A DNA stretch of 9,918 nucleotides from Alphaproteobacteria bacterium (GCA_030039815.1 JASHUW010000264.1:1-9918), one strand, 5' to 3'. Positions 1 to 7,112 are shown, counted from the first letter of the stretch. Notes: generated from the sequence alone by a model not told the origin. Program-made: numbers and translations.

Positions 1-53
1 ACCAGTGACCCCTACGATGTCAACGTAGTGCTCTCCCGCTGAGCTACGCGCCC
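1..53 (-). tRNA. tRNA-Val (anticodon GAC), partial, 3' part beyond the left edge
   Basis: On the minus strand the gene begins at 53 with the acceptor strand GGGCGCG. A D-arm with stem GCTC/GAGC follows, then an anticodon stem CTACG/CGTAG enclosing the loop TTGACAT. The anticodon GAC (bases 19-21, read on the minus strand) decodes the valine codons GUC and GUU. The variable region GGGTC and the 5' half of the T-stem (ACTGG) are present, and the window ends one base into the T-loop. The rest of the T-arm, the 3' acceptor strand and any encoded CCA lie outside. All visible arms pair perfectly, so the gene looks intact. It is transcribed away from the hydrolase gene beginning at 140. Confidence 0.93.
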
Positions 54-77
54 ATCGTTCCGATCGATCGAGCGCGA

Positions 78-106
78 GGATTAGCCGAAACGCCGCCGAG
101 GGGCAA
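78..106 (-). promoter_or_regulatory. weak candidate promoter for tRNA-Val
   Basis: On the minus strand TTGCCC (101-106) and TAATCC (78-83) are separated by 17 bases and would place the start about 18 bases before the tRNA. The -35 element matches consensus at 4 of 6 positions, but the -10 element at only 2 of 6. The tRNA needs a promoter in this 86-base divergent gap unless it belongs to a longer transcript. This is the best pair I found, and it is tentative. Confidence 0.25.
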
Positions 107-139
107 GGGAGGGCGCCCGATGATCCAAACGAAGCTGCG

Positions 140-1969
140 ATGATAGTCGAGCACGATGTCATGGTCGACGCGCGCGACGGGGTGCGCCTGGCGACCGATA
201 TCTACCGGCCCGAGGGTGCCGGGCCGTTTCCCGTGATCCTCGAGCGCACGCCCTATGACAAATCCGCGCCGAGCCGCTCGGAGATCACCGCGAGCGATCC
301 AAAGCCGCGCTCGCGCGAGGCTGTGGCGCGCTATTTCGTCGACGCCGGCTACGCCGTCGCCTATCAGGATTGCCGGGGCCGCTACCGCTCGGAAGGCGGC
401 TTCACGAAATATCTCAGCGAGGCGCCGGACGGCTACGACACCTGCGCCTGGCTCGTCACCCGGCCCTGGTGCAACGGCCGCATCGCGACAATGGGCCTCA
501 GCTACGCCGCGCATGCGCAGATGGCGCTGGGCTGCCTCGACCCGCCGGGCCTCGCCGCGCAATACATCGATTGCGGCGGCTTTTCCAACGCCTATCGCAG
601 CGGCATCCGCCATGGCGGCGCGTTCGACCTGAAGCAGGCGACCTGGGCTTATCGCAACGCGCTCGCCGACGCCAAGGACCCGGCGGTCAGGGCGGCGCTG
701 CAGGCCGAGGACATCGCGGCATGGATGGCGCGGATGCCGTGGCGGCGCGGCGATTCGCCGCTCAAGGCCGCGCCCGAATACGAGGACTACCTGTTCGAGC
801 AGTGGTCGCACGGCAATTTCGACGACTACTGGAAGCAGCCGGGCATCTACGCCGAGGGCTATTACCACCGCTATGCCGACGTGCCGATGGTGCACCTCTC
901 CGGCTGGTACGACCCCTACGCGCGCACCGCGATGGAGAACTACGTCGGGCTCGCGGCGAAACGCAGCCCGGTGCGCCTCGTGCTCGGGCCATGGACGCAT
1001 GGCGACCGCTCGCTGTCCTTCGCCGGCGACGTGGAGTTCGGCCCGGCGGCGACGCTCGACGGCAATCTCGGCGACGATTTCCTCAGCCTGCGGCGGCGCT
1101 GGTTCGATTGCTGGGTCAAGGGCGTGGACAATGGCGTCGCGCGGGAGCCGGCGGTGCGCGTCTTCGTCATGGGCGGCGGCTCCGGCCGGCGAACCGCGAG
1201 CGGGCGGCTCGACCACGGCGGCTTCTGGCGCGCCGCGGACCGCTGGCCGCTGCCGCAGACCGAATTCACCCGCTTCCACCTGCACCCCGGCCGCTCGCTC
1301 CTGGTCGCCCGGCCCGGCGAAAGCAGCGCATCGCTGTCGTTCATCGCCGATCCGTACGACCCGGTGCCGACGATCGGCGGCGCGCTCAGCTCGGGCGGGC
1401 CGGTCATGTACAGCGGCGCCTACGACCAGCGCACCGGCCCGCAATATTTCGGCTGCTGGCCGCCTTACGGGCCGCTCGCGGGACGACCCGACGTGTTGAC
1501 GTTCCAGACCCCGCCGCTCCCCGAAGACCTCGAAATCGCCGGCCCGATCGAGCTGCACCTATGGGTCGCGAGCGACGGCCCCGACGCCGACATCCATGCC
1601 AAGCTGATTGATCTCTACCCGGCGAGCGAAGACTACCCCGAGGGGTTCGCGATGAACCTGAGCGAGGGCCTCTTGCGGCTGCGCTACCGCGAGTCCTGGG
1701 AGACCCCCACCCCGCTCGAACCGGGCCGTCCCTACGCCGTCTCTGTGGCCATGTTCCCTTGCGCCAACCTGTTCAAACGCGGCCACCGGCTGCGCCTCGA
1801 CCTCGCCGGCAGCAACTTCCCGCATTTCGACGTCAACCCCAATTCGGGAGAGCCGGAAGGATCGATGGCGCACAAGCGGCGTGCGACGACCACGGTGCTC
1901 GTCGAGAGCGGGCGGCCGTCCTATCTGCTGCTGCCGGTGATCCCGCCCGGGACTTCGCTGTCGACGTGA
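140..1969 (+). CDS. CocE/NonD family hydrolase (serine esterase/acyl-peptidase type)
   Basis: This is a 609-residue protein of the family that includes cocaine esterase, glutaryl-7-ACA acylase and X-Pro dipeptidyl-peptidases, which cleave ester or amide bonds with a Ser-Asp-His triad. The N-terminal part is an alpha/beta-hydrolase fold. Ser121 sits in the nucleophile elbow GLSYAA, Asp258 in SGWYDPY and His287 in GPWTHGD. Tyr39 in ERTPYDK matches the oxyanion-hole tyrosine of cocaine esterase. Residues from about 330 to the end form the jelly-roll PepX C-terminal domain, with the typical stretches LHLWVASDGPDADIHAKL and KRGHRLRLDLAGSNFPHF. There is no signal peptide, so a cytoplasmic location is likely. 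Length is normal for the family. The start has no strong Shine-Dalgarno sequence, but the domain begins right after it. The substrate cannot be inferred. The stop codon touches the stop of the convergent lipoprotein gene. Confidence 0.9.
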   Translation: MIVEHDVMVDARDGVRLATDIYRPEGAGPFPVILERTPYDKSAPSRSEITASDPKPRSREAVARYFVDAGYAVAYQDCRGRYRSEGGFTKYLSEAPDGYDTCAWLVTRPWCNGRIATMGLSYAAHAQMALGCLDPPGLAAQYIDCGGFSNAYRSGIRHGGAFDLKQATWAYRNALADAKDPAVRAALQAEDIAAWMARMPWRRGDSPLKAAPEYEDYLFEQWSHGNFDDYWKQPGIYAEGYYHRYADVPMVHLSGWYDPYARTAMENYVGLAAKRSPVRLVLGPWTHGDRSLSFAGDVEFGPAATLDGNLGDDFLSLRRRWFDCWVKGVDNGVAREPAVRVFVMGGGSGRRTASGRLDHGGFWRAADRWPLPQTEFTRFHLHPGRSLLVARPGESSASLSFIADPYDPVPTIGGALSSGGPVMYSGAYDQRTGPQYFGCWPPYGPLAGRPDVLTFQTPPLPEDLEIAGPIELHLWVASDGPDADIHAKLIDLYPASEDYPEGFAMNLSEGLLRLRYRESWETPTPLEPGRPYAVSVAMFPCANLFKRGHRLRLDLAGSNFPHFDVNPNSGEPEGSMAHKRRATTTVLVESGRPSYLLLPVIPPGTSLST

Positions 1970-1973
1970 TCAC
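1966..1973. other. palindrome GTGATCAC joining two convergent stop codons
   Basis: The TGA ending the hydrolase (1967-1969) and the TGA ending the lipoprotein on the other strand (1970-1972) form TGATCA, inside the perfect 8-base palindrome GTGATCAC. CGCTG at 1956-1960 and CAGCG at 1974-1978 could extend it into a stem with a 5-base bulge. There is no T run, so termination here is doubtful. The arrangement leaves zero intergenic bases. Confidence 0.6.
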
Positions 1974-2185
1974 CAGCGCATCGGCTGACGGCAGACCGAG
2001 TACCACAGACCGAGATTCTGCTGCTTCCAGTTCTGGTCGGCGCAGTCCTTTTTAAGCACCTCGTCGGACGACAGGGTCGAGACCGTCGCGGGTGTCGTCT
2101 CCGCCTGGTCGTCCTTGTGCCCGCCAAACCAGCCGCAACCGGCGAGCGGCAGCGCCACCGCCAGAACCAAAAATTTTCTCCTCAC
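1970..2185 (-). CDS. small lipoprotein, function unknown
   Basis: This is a 71-residue protein with a type II signal peptide: a basic start (MRRK), a hydrophobic core and the lipobox LAGC, with Cys17 the predicted lipidated residue. The mature protein would have 55 residues. It begins CGWFGG, continues with a polar, threonine-rich linker and ends in a compact part containing Cys48 and Cys65, which could form a disulfide, plus Trp53, Trp61 and Trp71. The residue after Cys17 is Gly rather than Asp, so outer-membrane sorting would be expected if Lol rules apply. The start is GTG at 2185, preceded by a good Shine-Dalgarno sequence (GGAGG, 2191-2195, 5 bases away). The family is not recognised. 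I treat it as real because signal peptide, ribosome site and stop all fit, although it is short. Confidence 0.8.
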   Translation of the reverse strand: MRRKFLVLAVALPLAGCGWFGGHKDDQAETTPATVSTLSSDEVLKKDCADQNWKQQNLGLWYSVCRQPMRW

Positions 2186-2223
2186 CGCTCCCTCCGCGCG
2201 TCCCCATCAGCGATGATCGCCAA

Positions 2224-2251
2224 ATCATAACCGTCTTTATGACGAAATTAA
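2224..2251 (-). promoter_or_regulatory. candidate promoter of the lipoprotein gene
   Basis: Within the 157-base gap between sppA and the lipoprotein lies the most AT-rich patch of the neighbourhood. On the minus strand TTAATT (2246-2251) and TATGAT (2224-2229) are 16 bases apart. The -10 element matches sigma70 consensus at 5 of 6 positions and the -35 at 3 of 6. It would give a 5' leader of about 30 bases and make the lipoprotein independent of sppA. I saw no convincing terminator with a T run after sppA. Confidence 0.4.
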
Positions 2252-2342
2252 GCCCATGAACCTCCTCTTCGCCGATTGGGGGAGGGTATCCGCGGCGTCG
2301 CCGACGACGGATGAGGTGGTGACCGCCTCACGCCGGCCCCGA

Positions 2343-4118
2343 TTATTTGATGTCGCCGATCGGCGGCATGCGCAGAATGCCGGGGTCTTCGATCGCCATC
2401 TCCGCCGCCGCGACAACCAGGCGCAGCGCCGCAAGACCGCGCTGCAGTCCACCCAGCTCGGCGGTCTCGCCATTGTCTTCGCCGCGCAGCCGGGCGACAA
2501 GCGCCGCCGCGAGCCCGCGCTGGCGCGGGTAGACCACGACGTCGATCGGCGCGTTCTCCGGCAGCTTCGCCGCTTGGCGCGCCAGATCATAGGCCGTCTC
2601 ATAGCCGCCGAGCGCGTCGACAAGGCCTTTGTCCTTGGCGTCGGCGCCCGACCACACGCGGCCTTTGGCGACCGCTTCGACCTGGTCGGCGCTCAAATGC
2701 CGACCGGCGATGACGTGGTTCTTGAACCCGGCATAGGTGCTGTCGAGTTCGGCCTCGAGGCGTTGCCGCTCCGCCGGGGTGAAATCATCGACGGTGCTGA
2801 ACATCCCGGAATTGGCGCCGCGCTCTGCCGCATCCGTGGTGACCCCGAGCTTTTGCATCAGCCCGCCGAGCACCAGCTTGCCGGCGATGACGCCGATCGA
2901 TCCGGTCAAGGTCGCCGGCTCGGCGACGATCTTGTCGGCCGGCGCCGCGACGTAATACCCGCCCGAGCCGGCGACGTCGCCCATCGAGACGATGACCGGC
3001 TTGCCGGCGCGCTGCGCCTCCTCGACATCGCGCCAGATTGTCTCCGACGCCGTCGCCGAACCGCCGGGGCTGTCGATACGGAAGACGATCGCGCGCACGT
3101 CCTTGTCGCGCGCCGCCGCGGCAAAGGCGCGGCCGATCGCACGCGGCGTGAACTGGTTCTCCTCGCTGAAGAGACCCGCCGCGCCGCCGCCGCGGGTGAT
3201 GAGCCCGGTGCCGTAGATGAGGGCGATCTGGCTGCCGCTGGCGTGCGGCCGGCCGGCGGCCTTCAGATACCTCGCGAAGCTCATGAACCTGGCGCCGCCA
3301 CCGGCATGGGCGCGCGCGTCGGCCTGCGCCTGGTCGCGGTAGCCGATCTTATCGATGAGGCCCAGCCACTGCGCCTCGTCGGCGAGAAGCGGCGCGCGAT
3401 CGGCCAGCGCGGTCACGCGGTCGGGGCTCAGCTTACGCGCCTTGGCGATGTCGTTGCCGATCTGCCCCCAGATCGAGGTCAGCAGCCCCTCGATCTCCAC
3501 GCGCTGCGGCCCGGTCATCTGCGTTTCGGTGAGGCTGTTCATCGCCGTCTTGAATTCTTCGCGATGCTCGAAATCAGCGGCGATGCCGAGCTTGTCGAGC
3601 AGACCCTTGATGAACGGCGTCTCGCTGCGCAAACCGGTCAGCCCGACCTCGCCCAGCGGCTGCAGCCAGATTTCGTTGCACGCCGTCGCCAGATAATAGG
3701 GGCGCGTGCCGGGGCCGCCCTCGCCGAACGTATCGGCAAATGCGACCGCGAATTTGCCCTTAGCGCGGAAGCGCGCGATCGAGTCGCGCACCTGCTGGGT
3801 CTTGGCGAGACCCAGCGTATCGTCGCCGAGCTCGATGTAGAGGCTCTTGACCCGCGGGTCGTCGGCCGCGCGATCGACCGCGTCGACGAAGTCGCGCAGC
3901 GTCCCCTTTTCGTCGAACAAGAGGCGCGACATCGCATCGGGGTCGGGCTTGTCGGCGAGCCCACCGGTGAGGTCGGCGGTGAGCACGATCGACTGCGGCA
4001 GCGGCGCCGCGGTGCGCGCGTACTTGACCAGCGTCACCGTCAGCGCGACGAGGCCGAGAAACCCGACAAAGGCGATGATCCCGACGACGGCGAAGAACCC
4101 GACAAAAAAGCGGCGCAT
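2343..4118 (-). CDS. sppA: signal peptide peptidase SppA, long (67K-type) form
   Basis: This is a 591-residue serine protease of family S49 that degrades cleaved signal peptides at the inner membrane. A single hydrophobic segment at about residues 4-31 anchors the protein, with the protease domains on the periplasmic side. Two S49 repeats follow, at roughly 45-270 and 297-470. The catalytic dyad of long SppA proteins is visible. The general base is Lys190 in REEFKTAMN, in the first repeat, and the nucleophile is Ser385 in GDVAGSGGYYVAA, in the second. The spacing of 195 residues is close to the 200 between Lys209 and Ser409 of the E. coli enzyme. Length is typical. The start ATG at 4118 has only a GGGA six bases upstream, inside the dyad GGGACATCCC. 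It probably shares a transcript with the upstream 276-residue gene, 60 bases away on the same strand. Confidence 0.95.
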   Translation of the reverse strand: MRRFFVGFFAVVGIIAFVGFLGLVALTVTLVKYARTAAPLPQSIVLTADLTGGLADKPDPDAMSRLLFDEKGTLRDFVDAVDRAADDPRVKSLYIELGDDTLGLAKTQQVRDSIARFRAKGKFAVAFADTFGEGGPGTRPYYLATACNEIWLQPLGEVGLTGLRSETPFIKGLLDKLGIAADFEHREEFKTAMNSLTETQMTGPQRVEIEGLLTSIWGQIGNDIAKARKLSPDRVTALADRAPLLADEAQWLGLIDKIGYRDQAQADARAHAGGGARFMSFARYLKAAGRPHASGSQIALIYGTGLITRGGGAAGLFSEENQFTPRAIGRAFAAAARDKDVRAIVFRIDSPGGSATASETIWRDVEEAQRAGKPVIVSMGDVAGSGGYYVAAPADKIVAEPATLTGSIGVIAGKLVLGGLMQKLGVTTDAAERGANSGMFSTVDDFTPAERQRLEAELDSTYAGFKNHVIAGRHLSADQVEAVAKGRVWSGADAKDKGLVDALGGYETAYDLARQAAKLPENAPIDVVVYPRQRGLAAALVARLRGEDNGETAELGGLQRGLAALRLVVAAAEMAIEDPGILRMPPIGDIK

Positions 4119-4178
4119 GGGATGTCCCGTTTTATCGCGATCGAGGCGCCTTCCTTTTAGCGCAAGCCGAGGCGGCGC

Positions 4179-5009
4179 TCAGCACCCGCTGCTGCCGCCG
4201 CCATCTCCGCCGTCCCCGCCGCCGCCGGCATCCGAGAAGCCGGCGTCGAAGCTGTCGAACGCACCCGAATCGAAGCAGCTGAAATCGAGATGGCCGAAAT
4301 TGAAGCAGCCACCGCCGGGCGCGCCGCCGTCGAAGCTCGCGGGGTTGGGGAAATAATAGGAATCGCCACCGCTGCCGTCGGACGGACGCAGCGCCTTTTC
4401 AAGCGCCGGGTAATGCGGCTTCAGCTCCTCGACCAGCAGGAACGCGCCGCCGAGCGCGGCGATCAACGACATCGCTTTGGCGGGATCGCTCTCGATCAGG
4501 CTCGGAACCGCGCTGACCTCGTGAATGAGGCCCTGAAGCCGGACCTTCTCTGCTTCGCCCGCCACGGTCAGCGCGAAGCTGTCATATGGCACGAGGCCGA
4601 GAATCCGCGCCCGCTTCGGCGCGGCGAGCCCGCGTGTCACCAGCGCCGGGCCGACGCAGTCCCGGATGAAGCCGACCAAGGTGCGGCGATATGCGTGCGC
4701 GCATTGTCGCAGCACGTCCTTGAGCAATCCCTCCGGCTCGGCGGCGCGCACGACCTTGACGAGCGAGGCGGCAACCGGCGGCAGCGGCTCCGGAAGAGCC
4801 GGCGCGACCCGCAGATGCGGAATGCGCCGCTTGCGAACGAGGCCGGGCCGCTCCTCGATATCGAGCCGCAGCATCCCCTGCGTCACCAGCCCCATGAAGC
4901 CGAGCTTCAGCGCCCGGTGCACATCCCAGTGCGGCAGGTTCAGCAGCAGGTAGGCCTCGGGGGCGCTCAGTCCTTCGCTCAACCGTGGGATCCTTAACAA
5001 TTTACTCAC
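4179..5009 (-). CDS. unknown protein with Gly/Asp/Phe-rich, cysteine-ended tail
   Basis: This is a 276-residue protein that I do not recognise with certainty. Residues 1-210 look mostly helical and soluble, with a hydrophobic patch at about 180-193 too short to be a sure membrane segment. Two stretches, around 15-50 and 90-130, read like small winged-helix modules (for example HRALKLGFMGLVTQGMLRL). The tail after about 212 is low complexity: Phe alternates with Asp, Ser and Gly (CFNFG, CFDSG, FDSFDAG), then comes a glycine run, and the last residues are SSGC. The order of a helical body followed by a Gly-rich, Cys-containing C-terminus resembles TIGR04222/DUF2207-type proteins, but the membrane segments of those families are missing, so this is only a resemblance. 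The GTG start at 5009 is uncertain because the nearest AGGA lies about 13 bases upstream. It precedes sppA by 60 bases. Confidence 0.75.
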   Translation of the reverse strand: MSKLLRIPRLSEGLSAPEAYLLLNLPHWDVHRALKLGFMGLVTQGMLRLDIEERPGLVRKRRIPHLRVAPALPEPLPPVAASLVKVVRAAEPEGLLKDVLRQCAHAYRRTLVGFIRDCVGPALVTRGLAAPKRARILGLVPYDSFALTVAGEAEKVRLQGLIHEVSAVPSLIESDPAKAMSLIAALGGAFLLVEELKPHYPALEKALRPSDGSGGDSYYFPNPASFDGGAPGGGCFNFGHLDFSCFDSGAFDSFDAGFSDAGGGGDGGDGGGSSGC

Positions 5010-5013
5010 GTGA
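5006..5013. repeat. 8-base palindrome TCACGTGA over the start of the 276-residue gene
   Basis: TCACGTGA is a perfect palindrome that includes the GTG start of the minus-strand gene, in the 68-base divergent gap before the amidase. It could be an operator half or chance. No second copy is seen in the gap, and no strong sigma70 promoter can be picked out on either strand there. Confidence 0.25.
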
Positions 5014-5077
5014 TTGGGTGTTTCCTGTCACTCTAAACTTGCGCCGCAGCTCGGGCCAGCGCATGGAAGGAAGTCGG

Positions 5078-6511
5078 GTGAGCGAGTTCGCTTTCGCCTC
5101 CGCCGTCCAGCTCGCCGATCTGGTCGCCCGCAAGACCGTGTCGCCGGTCGAGCTGGTCGAGGATGCGCTCGACCGTATCGAAAAGTCGCAGCCAAGGCTC
5201 AACGCCTTCATTACCGTCTGCGCCGAGGAAGCGCGCGCCGCCGCCTGGGAGGCGGAGGCGGCGCTGATGCTCGGCGATCTGCTCGGCCCGCTGCACGGTG
5301 TGCCGTTCGCGGTCAAGGATCTGGTGAACACGGCCGGGGTGAGGACGACGTTCGGCTCGGTTGCGCTGGCCGATAATGTACCGACCGCGGACTCGGTCGC
5401 GGTGGCGCGACTGAAGGCGGCTGGCGCGATCCTCATCGGCAAGACGACGACCCCCGAGTTCGGCCACAAATGCTTCACCGAGGCGCCGCTGTTCGGGCGC
5501 ACCGCCAATCCGTGGGATTTGTCGCGCACCTGCGGCGGCTCGAGCGGCGGCGCGGCCGCCGCCGCGGCCGGCGGTCTGGTCCCGATCGGCATCGCCACCG
5601 ACGGCGGCGGGTCGAGCCGCATCCCGGCCGCGTGCTGCGGCGTCGTCGGCTTCAAGCAGACCTTGGGGCTGGTGCCGCACGACCTGACCCCGGACGGGTT
5701 CGGCAACCAGTCGCACATCACGCCGATGACCCGCACGGTGATCGACACCGCGGTGATGCTCCAGGCGATGGCCGGCCCCGACCGCTGCGACCCGCATTCG
5801 CTGGGGTTGGGGCGGCCCGATTTCATCGCCGCCGCGCGGCCCGATGGCGACCTTGCCGGCATTCGCGTCGCGTGGCGGCCGCTGCTCGCCAACGACAAGC
5901 TGGCGGCCGAGGTGCGTACCGCCTGCGAGGCGGCGCTGTCGGCGCTGGAGGAACTGGGGGCGATCGTCACCCCGATCGACGACGATTTCCGCTCCACCGA
6001 GCCGATCTGGCTGGTGCTCACTCAATCGTTCTGGAATGCGCGGTTCCGCCACTATGTCGGGCAATACGGCAACCGCATGAGCGATACGCTGATCCGCCAG
6101 ATGGACACCGGTGCGGCGCACAGCGCGGTCGCGCTGCAAGAGGCGATGTTCGAGCGCACGCGGGTGTTCCGCGAGATCGAAAGCTGGTTCGCCGATTACG
6201 ACCTGGTCGCGACGCCGACTCTGTCGCGCACCGCGCTGGCGATCGATCACGATTTCTTCGCGCCGATCGAGATCGACGGCGAAACCGCCGATACGGTGCG
6301 CCGATCATGGTATCCCTATACCCTGCCGTTCAACCTATCCGGCAACCCGGCGGTAACGCTGCCTTGCGGGTTTGACGCGGGTGGGCTACCGATCGGACTG
6401 CAGCTCGTTGGCCCGCATATGGGCGACGCGCGGTTGCTGCACGTCGCCGCGCTCTACGAGGCGGCGCGGCCGTGGGACGGCCGCCGGCCGCAGGTGAGTT
6501 GGCTGTTCTGA
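5078..6511 (+). CDS. amidase-signature family hydrolase
   Basis: This is a 477-residue enzyme of the amidase signature family, which hydrolyses C-N bonds in carboxamides and related compounds and includes the GatA subunit of Glu-tRNA amidotransferase. The Ser-cisSer-Lys triad is present: Lys80 in PFAVKD, cis-Ser155 in CGGSSGGAAAA and nucleophile Ser179 in TDGGGSSRIPA. The spacings of 75 and 24 residues match those of fatty acid amide hydrolase. There is no GatB or GatC gene nearby, so a free-standing amidase is more likely than GatA. I chose the GTG at 5078 because GGAAGGAAG lies 4 bases before it and the product begins with the usual family N-terminus. An ATG at 4985 in the same frame would overlap the divergent gene and add 31 unrelated residues, and an ATG at 5063 is also possible. 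No signal peptide. Substrate unknown. Confidence 0.9.
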   Translation: MSEFAFASAVQLADLVARKTVSPVELVEDALDRIEKSQPRLNAFITVCAEEARAAAWEAEAALMLGDLLGPLHGVPFAVKDLVNTAGVRTTFGSVALADNVPTADSVAVARLKAAGAILIGKTTTPEFGHKCFTEAPLFGRTANPWDLSRTCGGSSGGAAAAAAGGLVPIGIATDGGGSSRIPAACCGVVGFKQTLGLVPHDLTPDGFGNQSHITPMTRTVIDTAVMLQAMAGPDRCDPHSLGLGRPDFIAAARPDGDLAGIRVAWRPLLANDKLAAEVRTACEAALSALEELGAIVTPIDDDFRSTEPIWLVLTQSFWNARFRHYVGQYGNRMSDTLIRQMDTGAAHSAVALQEAMFERTRVFREIESWFADYDLVATPTLSRTALAIDHDFFAPIEIDGETADTVRRSWYPYTLPFNLSGNPAVTLPCGFDAGGLPIGLQLVGPHMGDARLLHVAALYEAARPWDGRRPQVSWLF

Positions 6512-6524
6512 CGCTACGGCGTCA
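6509..6524. terminator. hairpin containing the stop codons of amidase and infC
   Basis: TGACGC (6509-6514) and GCGTCA (6519-6524) are perfect inverted repeats around TACG. The first three bases are the amidase stop, and the last three, read on the minus strand, are the infC stop. As plus-strand RNA it is a C(UACG)G hairpin, a member of the very stable UNCG tetraloop class. The stem is only 6 bp and neither side has a real T run. It may act as a weak two-way end or as a transcript 3'-end stabiliser. Confidence 0.4.
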
Positions 6525-7058
6525 TTTCGGCGAGACCACCATCGTCATCTGGCGGCCTTCCATGCGCGGAAATTGCTCGACTTTGGCGACCGCGTCGAGA
6601 TCGTCCTTGACCCGCATCAGCACGTCCATGCCGAGCTCCTGGTGCGCCAGTTCGCGCCCGCGAAACCGCATGGTCACCTTGACCTTGTCGCCCTCGCCGA
6701 TGAACTTCTGCATGGAGCGCATCTTGACGTCGTAGTCGTGGTCGTCGATCGATGGCCGGAACTTGATTTCCTTGACCTCGATGACCTTCTGTTTTTTCTT
6801 GGCCTCATTCTTTTTCTTTTGTTCTTCGTATTTATACTTGCCAAAATCGAGGATTTTGCAAACCGGCGGATCGGCGTTTGGAGCGATTTCAACGAGATCG
6901 AGGCCGGCATCTACCGCCATGTCGAGCGCCTCGTTGCGCGAAACGATCCCCACCATTTCGCCGCGTTCATCAACCAGCCGAAGCCGTGGGACCATGATTT
7001 CGTCGTTGATCCGCGGTCCATCGCGGCTCGGGGTGAAGTTTAGGGGTGGTCTGGCTAT
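6522..7058 (-). CDS. infC: translation initiation factor IF-3, ATA start codon
   Basis: This is a 178-residue IF-3, which binds the 30S subunit, blocks 50S joining and checks the initiator tRNA and start codon. The N domain spans about residues 14-78, with the family signature at 68-81 (KILDFGKYKYEEQK). A lysine-rich linker follows at about 78-92, and the C domain runs from about 93 to the end. The first standard start, ATG at 6995, would give only 157 residues and remove DGPRINDEI, which is typical of IF-3 N-termini. Reading upstream in frame there is no ATG, GTG or TTG before a TAA at 7059-7061. The first codon after that TAA is ATA at 7058, with AAGGAG 7 bases before it. Rare ATT, ATA or ATC starts are known in infC genes, where they let IF-3 repress its own translation. 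The gene lies 54 bases after thrS on the same strand. rpmI and rplT do not follow. Confidence 0.93.
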   Translation of the reverse strand: MARPPLNFTPSRDGPRINDEIMVPRLRLVDERGEMVGIVSRNEALDMAVDAGLDLVEIAPNADPPVCKILDFGKYKYEEQKKKNEAKKKQKVIEVKEIKFRPSIDDHDYDVKMRSMQKFIGEGDKVKVTMRFRGRELAHQELGMDVLMRVKDDLDAVAKVEQFPRMEGRQMTMVVSPK

Positions 7059-7065
7059 TTACCTT

Positions 7066-7071
7066 CTCCTT
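7066..7071 (-). promoter_or_regulatory. Shine-Dalgarno site that sets the ATA start of infC
   Basis: AAGGAG on the minus strand lies 7 bases before the ATA at 7058, which is ideal spacing. No comparable purine run precedes the ATG at 6995. This site, together with the in-frame TAA directly before ATA, decides the start. Confidence 0.8.
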
Positions 7072-7112
7072 CGTCTGTGCAGGCAAACCGTCTCGGAATA
7101 TACATCGTCCGG

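Noticed and set aside
44..1558. 504-codon open frame on the minus strand
   Set aside because: It overlaps the tRNA and lies antisense to the hydrolase with its full catalytic triad. The composition is that of a shadow frame.
2261..2342. Terminator after sppA
   Set aside because: GTGAGG/CCTCAT and CGTCG/CGACG can form small stems, but they are short and no T run follows.
2256..4160. 634-codon open frame on the plus strand
   Set aside because: It is antisense to sppA, which has complete family motifs. The frame is open only because of GC-rich third positions, and its product is Arg/Ala/Asp-rich with no recognisable domain.
4196..4222. Repetitive GCC/CCG tract at the end of the 276-residue gene as a repeat array
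   Set aside because: It is simply the codon run of the Gly/Asp/Ser tail and has no regular repeat unit.
5010..5077. Divergent promoters between the 276-residue gene and the amidase
   Set aside because: TAAACT is a possible -10 on the plus strand, but the only -35-like TTGGGT is 14 bases away. Nothing convincing appears on the minus strand.
7097..7102. TATATT as a -10 element for infC
   Set aside because: The hexamer is good, but no acceptable -35 lies 15-19 bases upstream, so I do not list it as a promoter.
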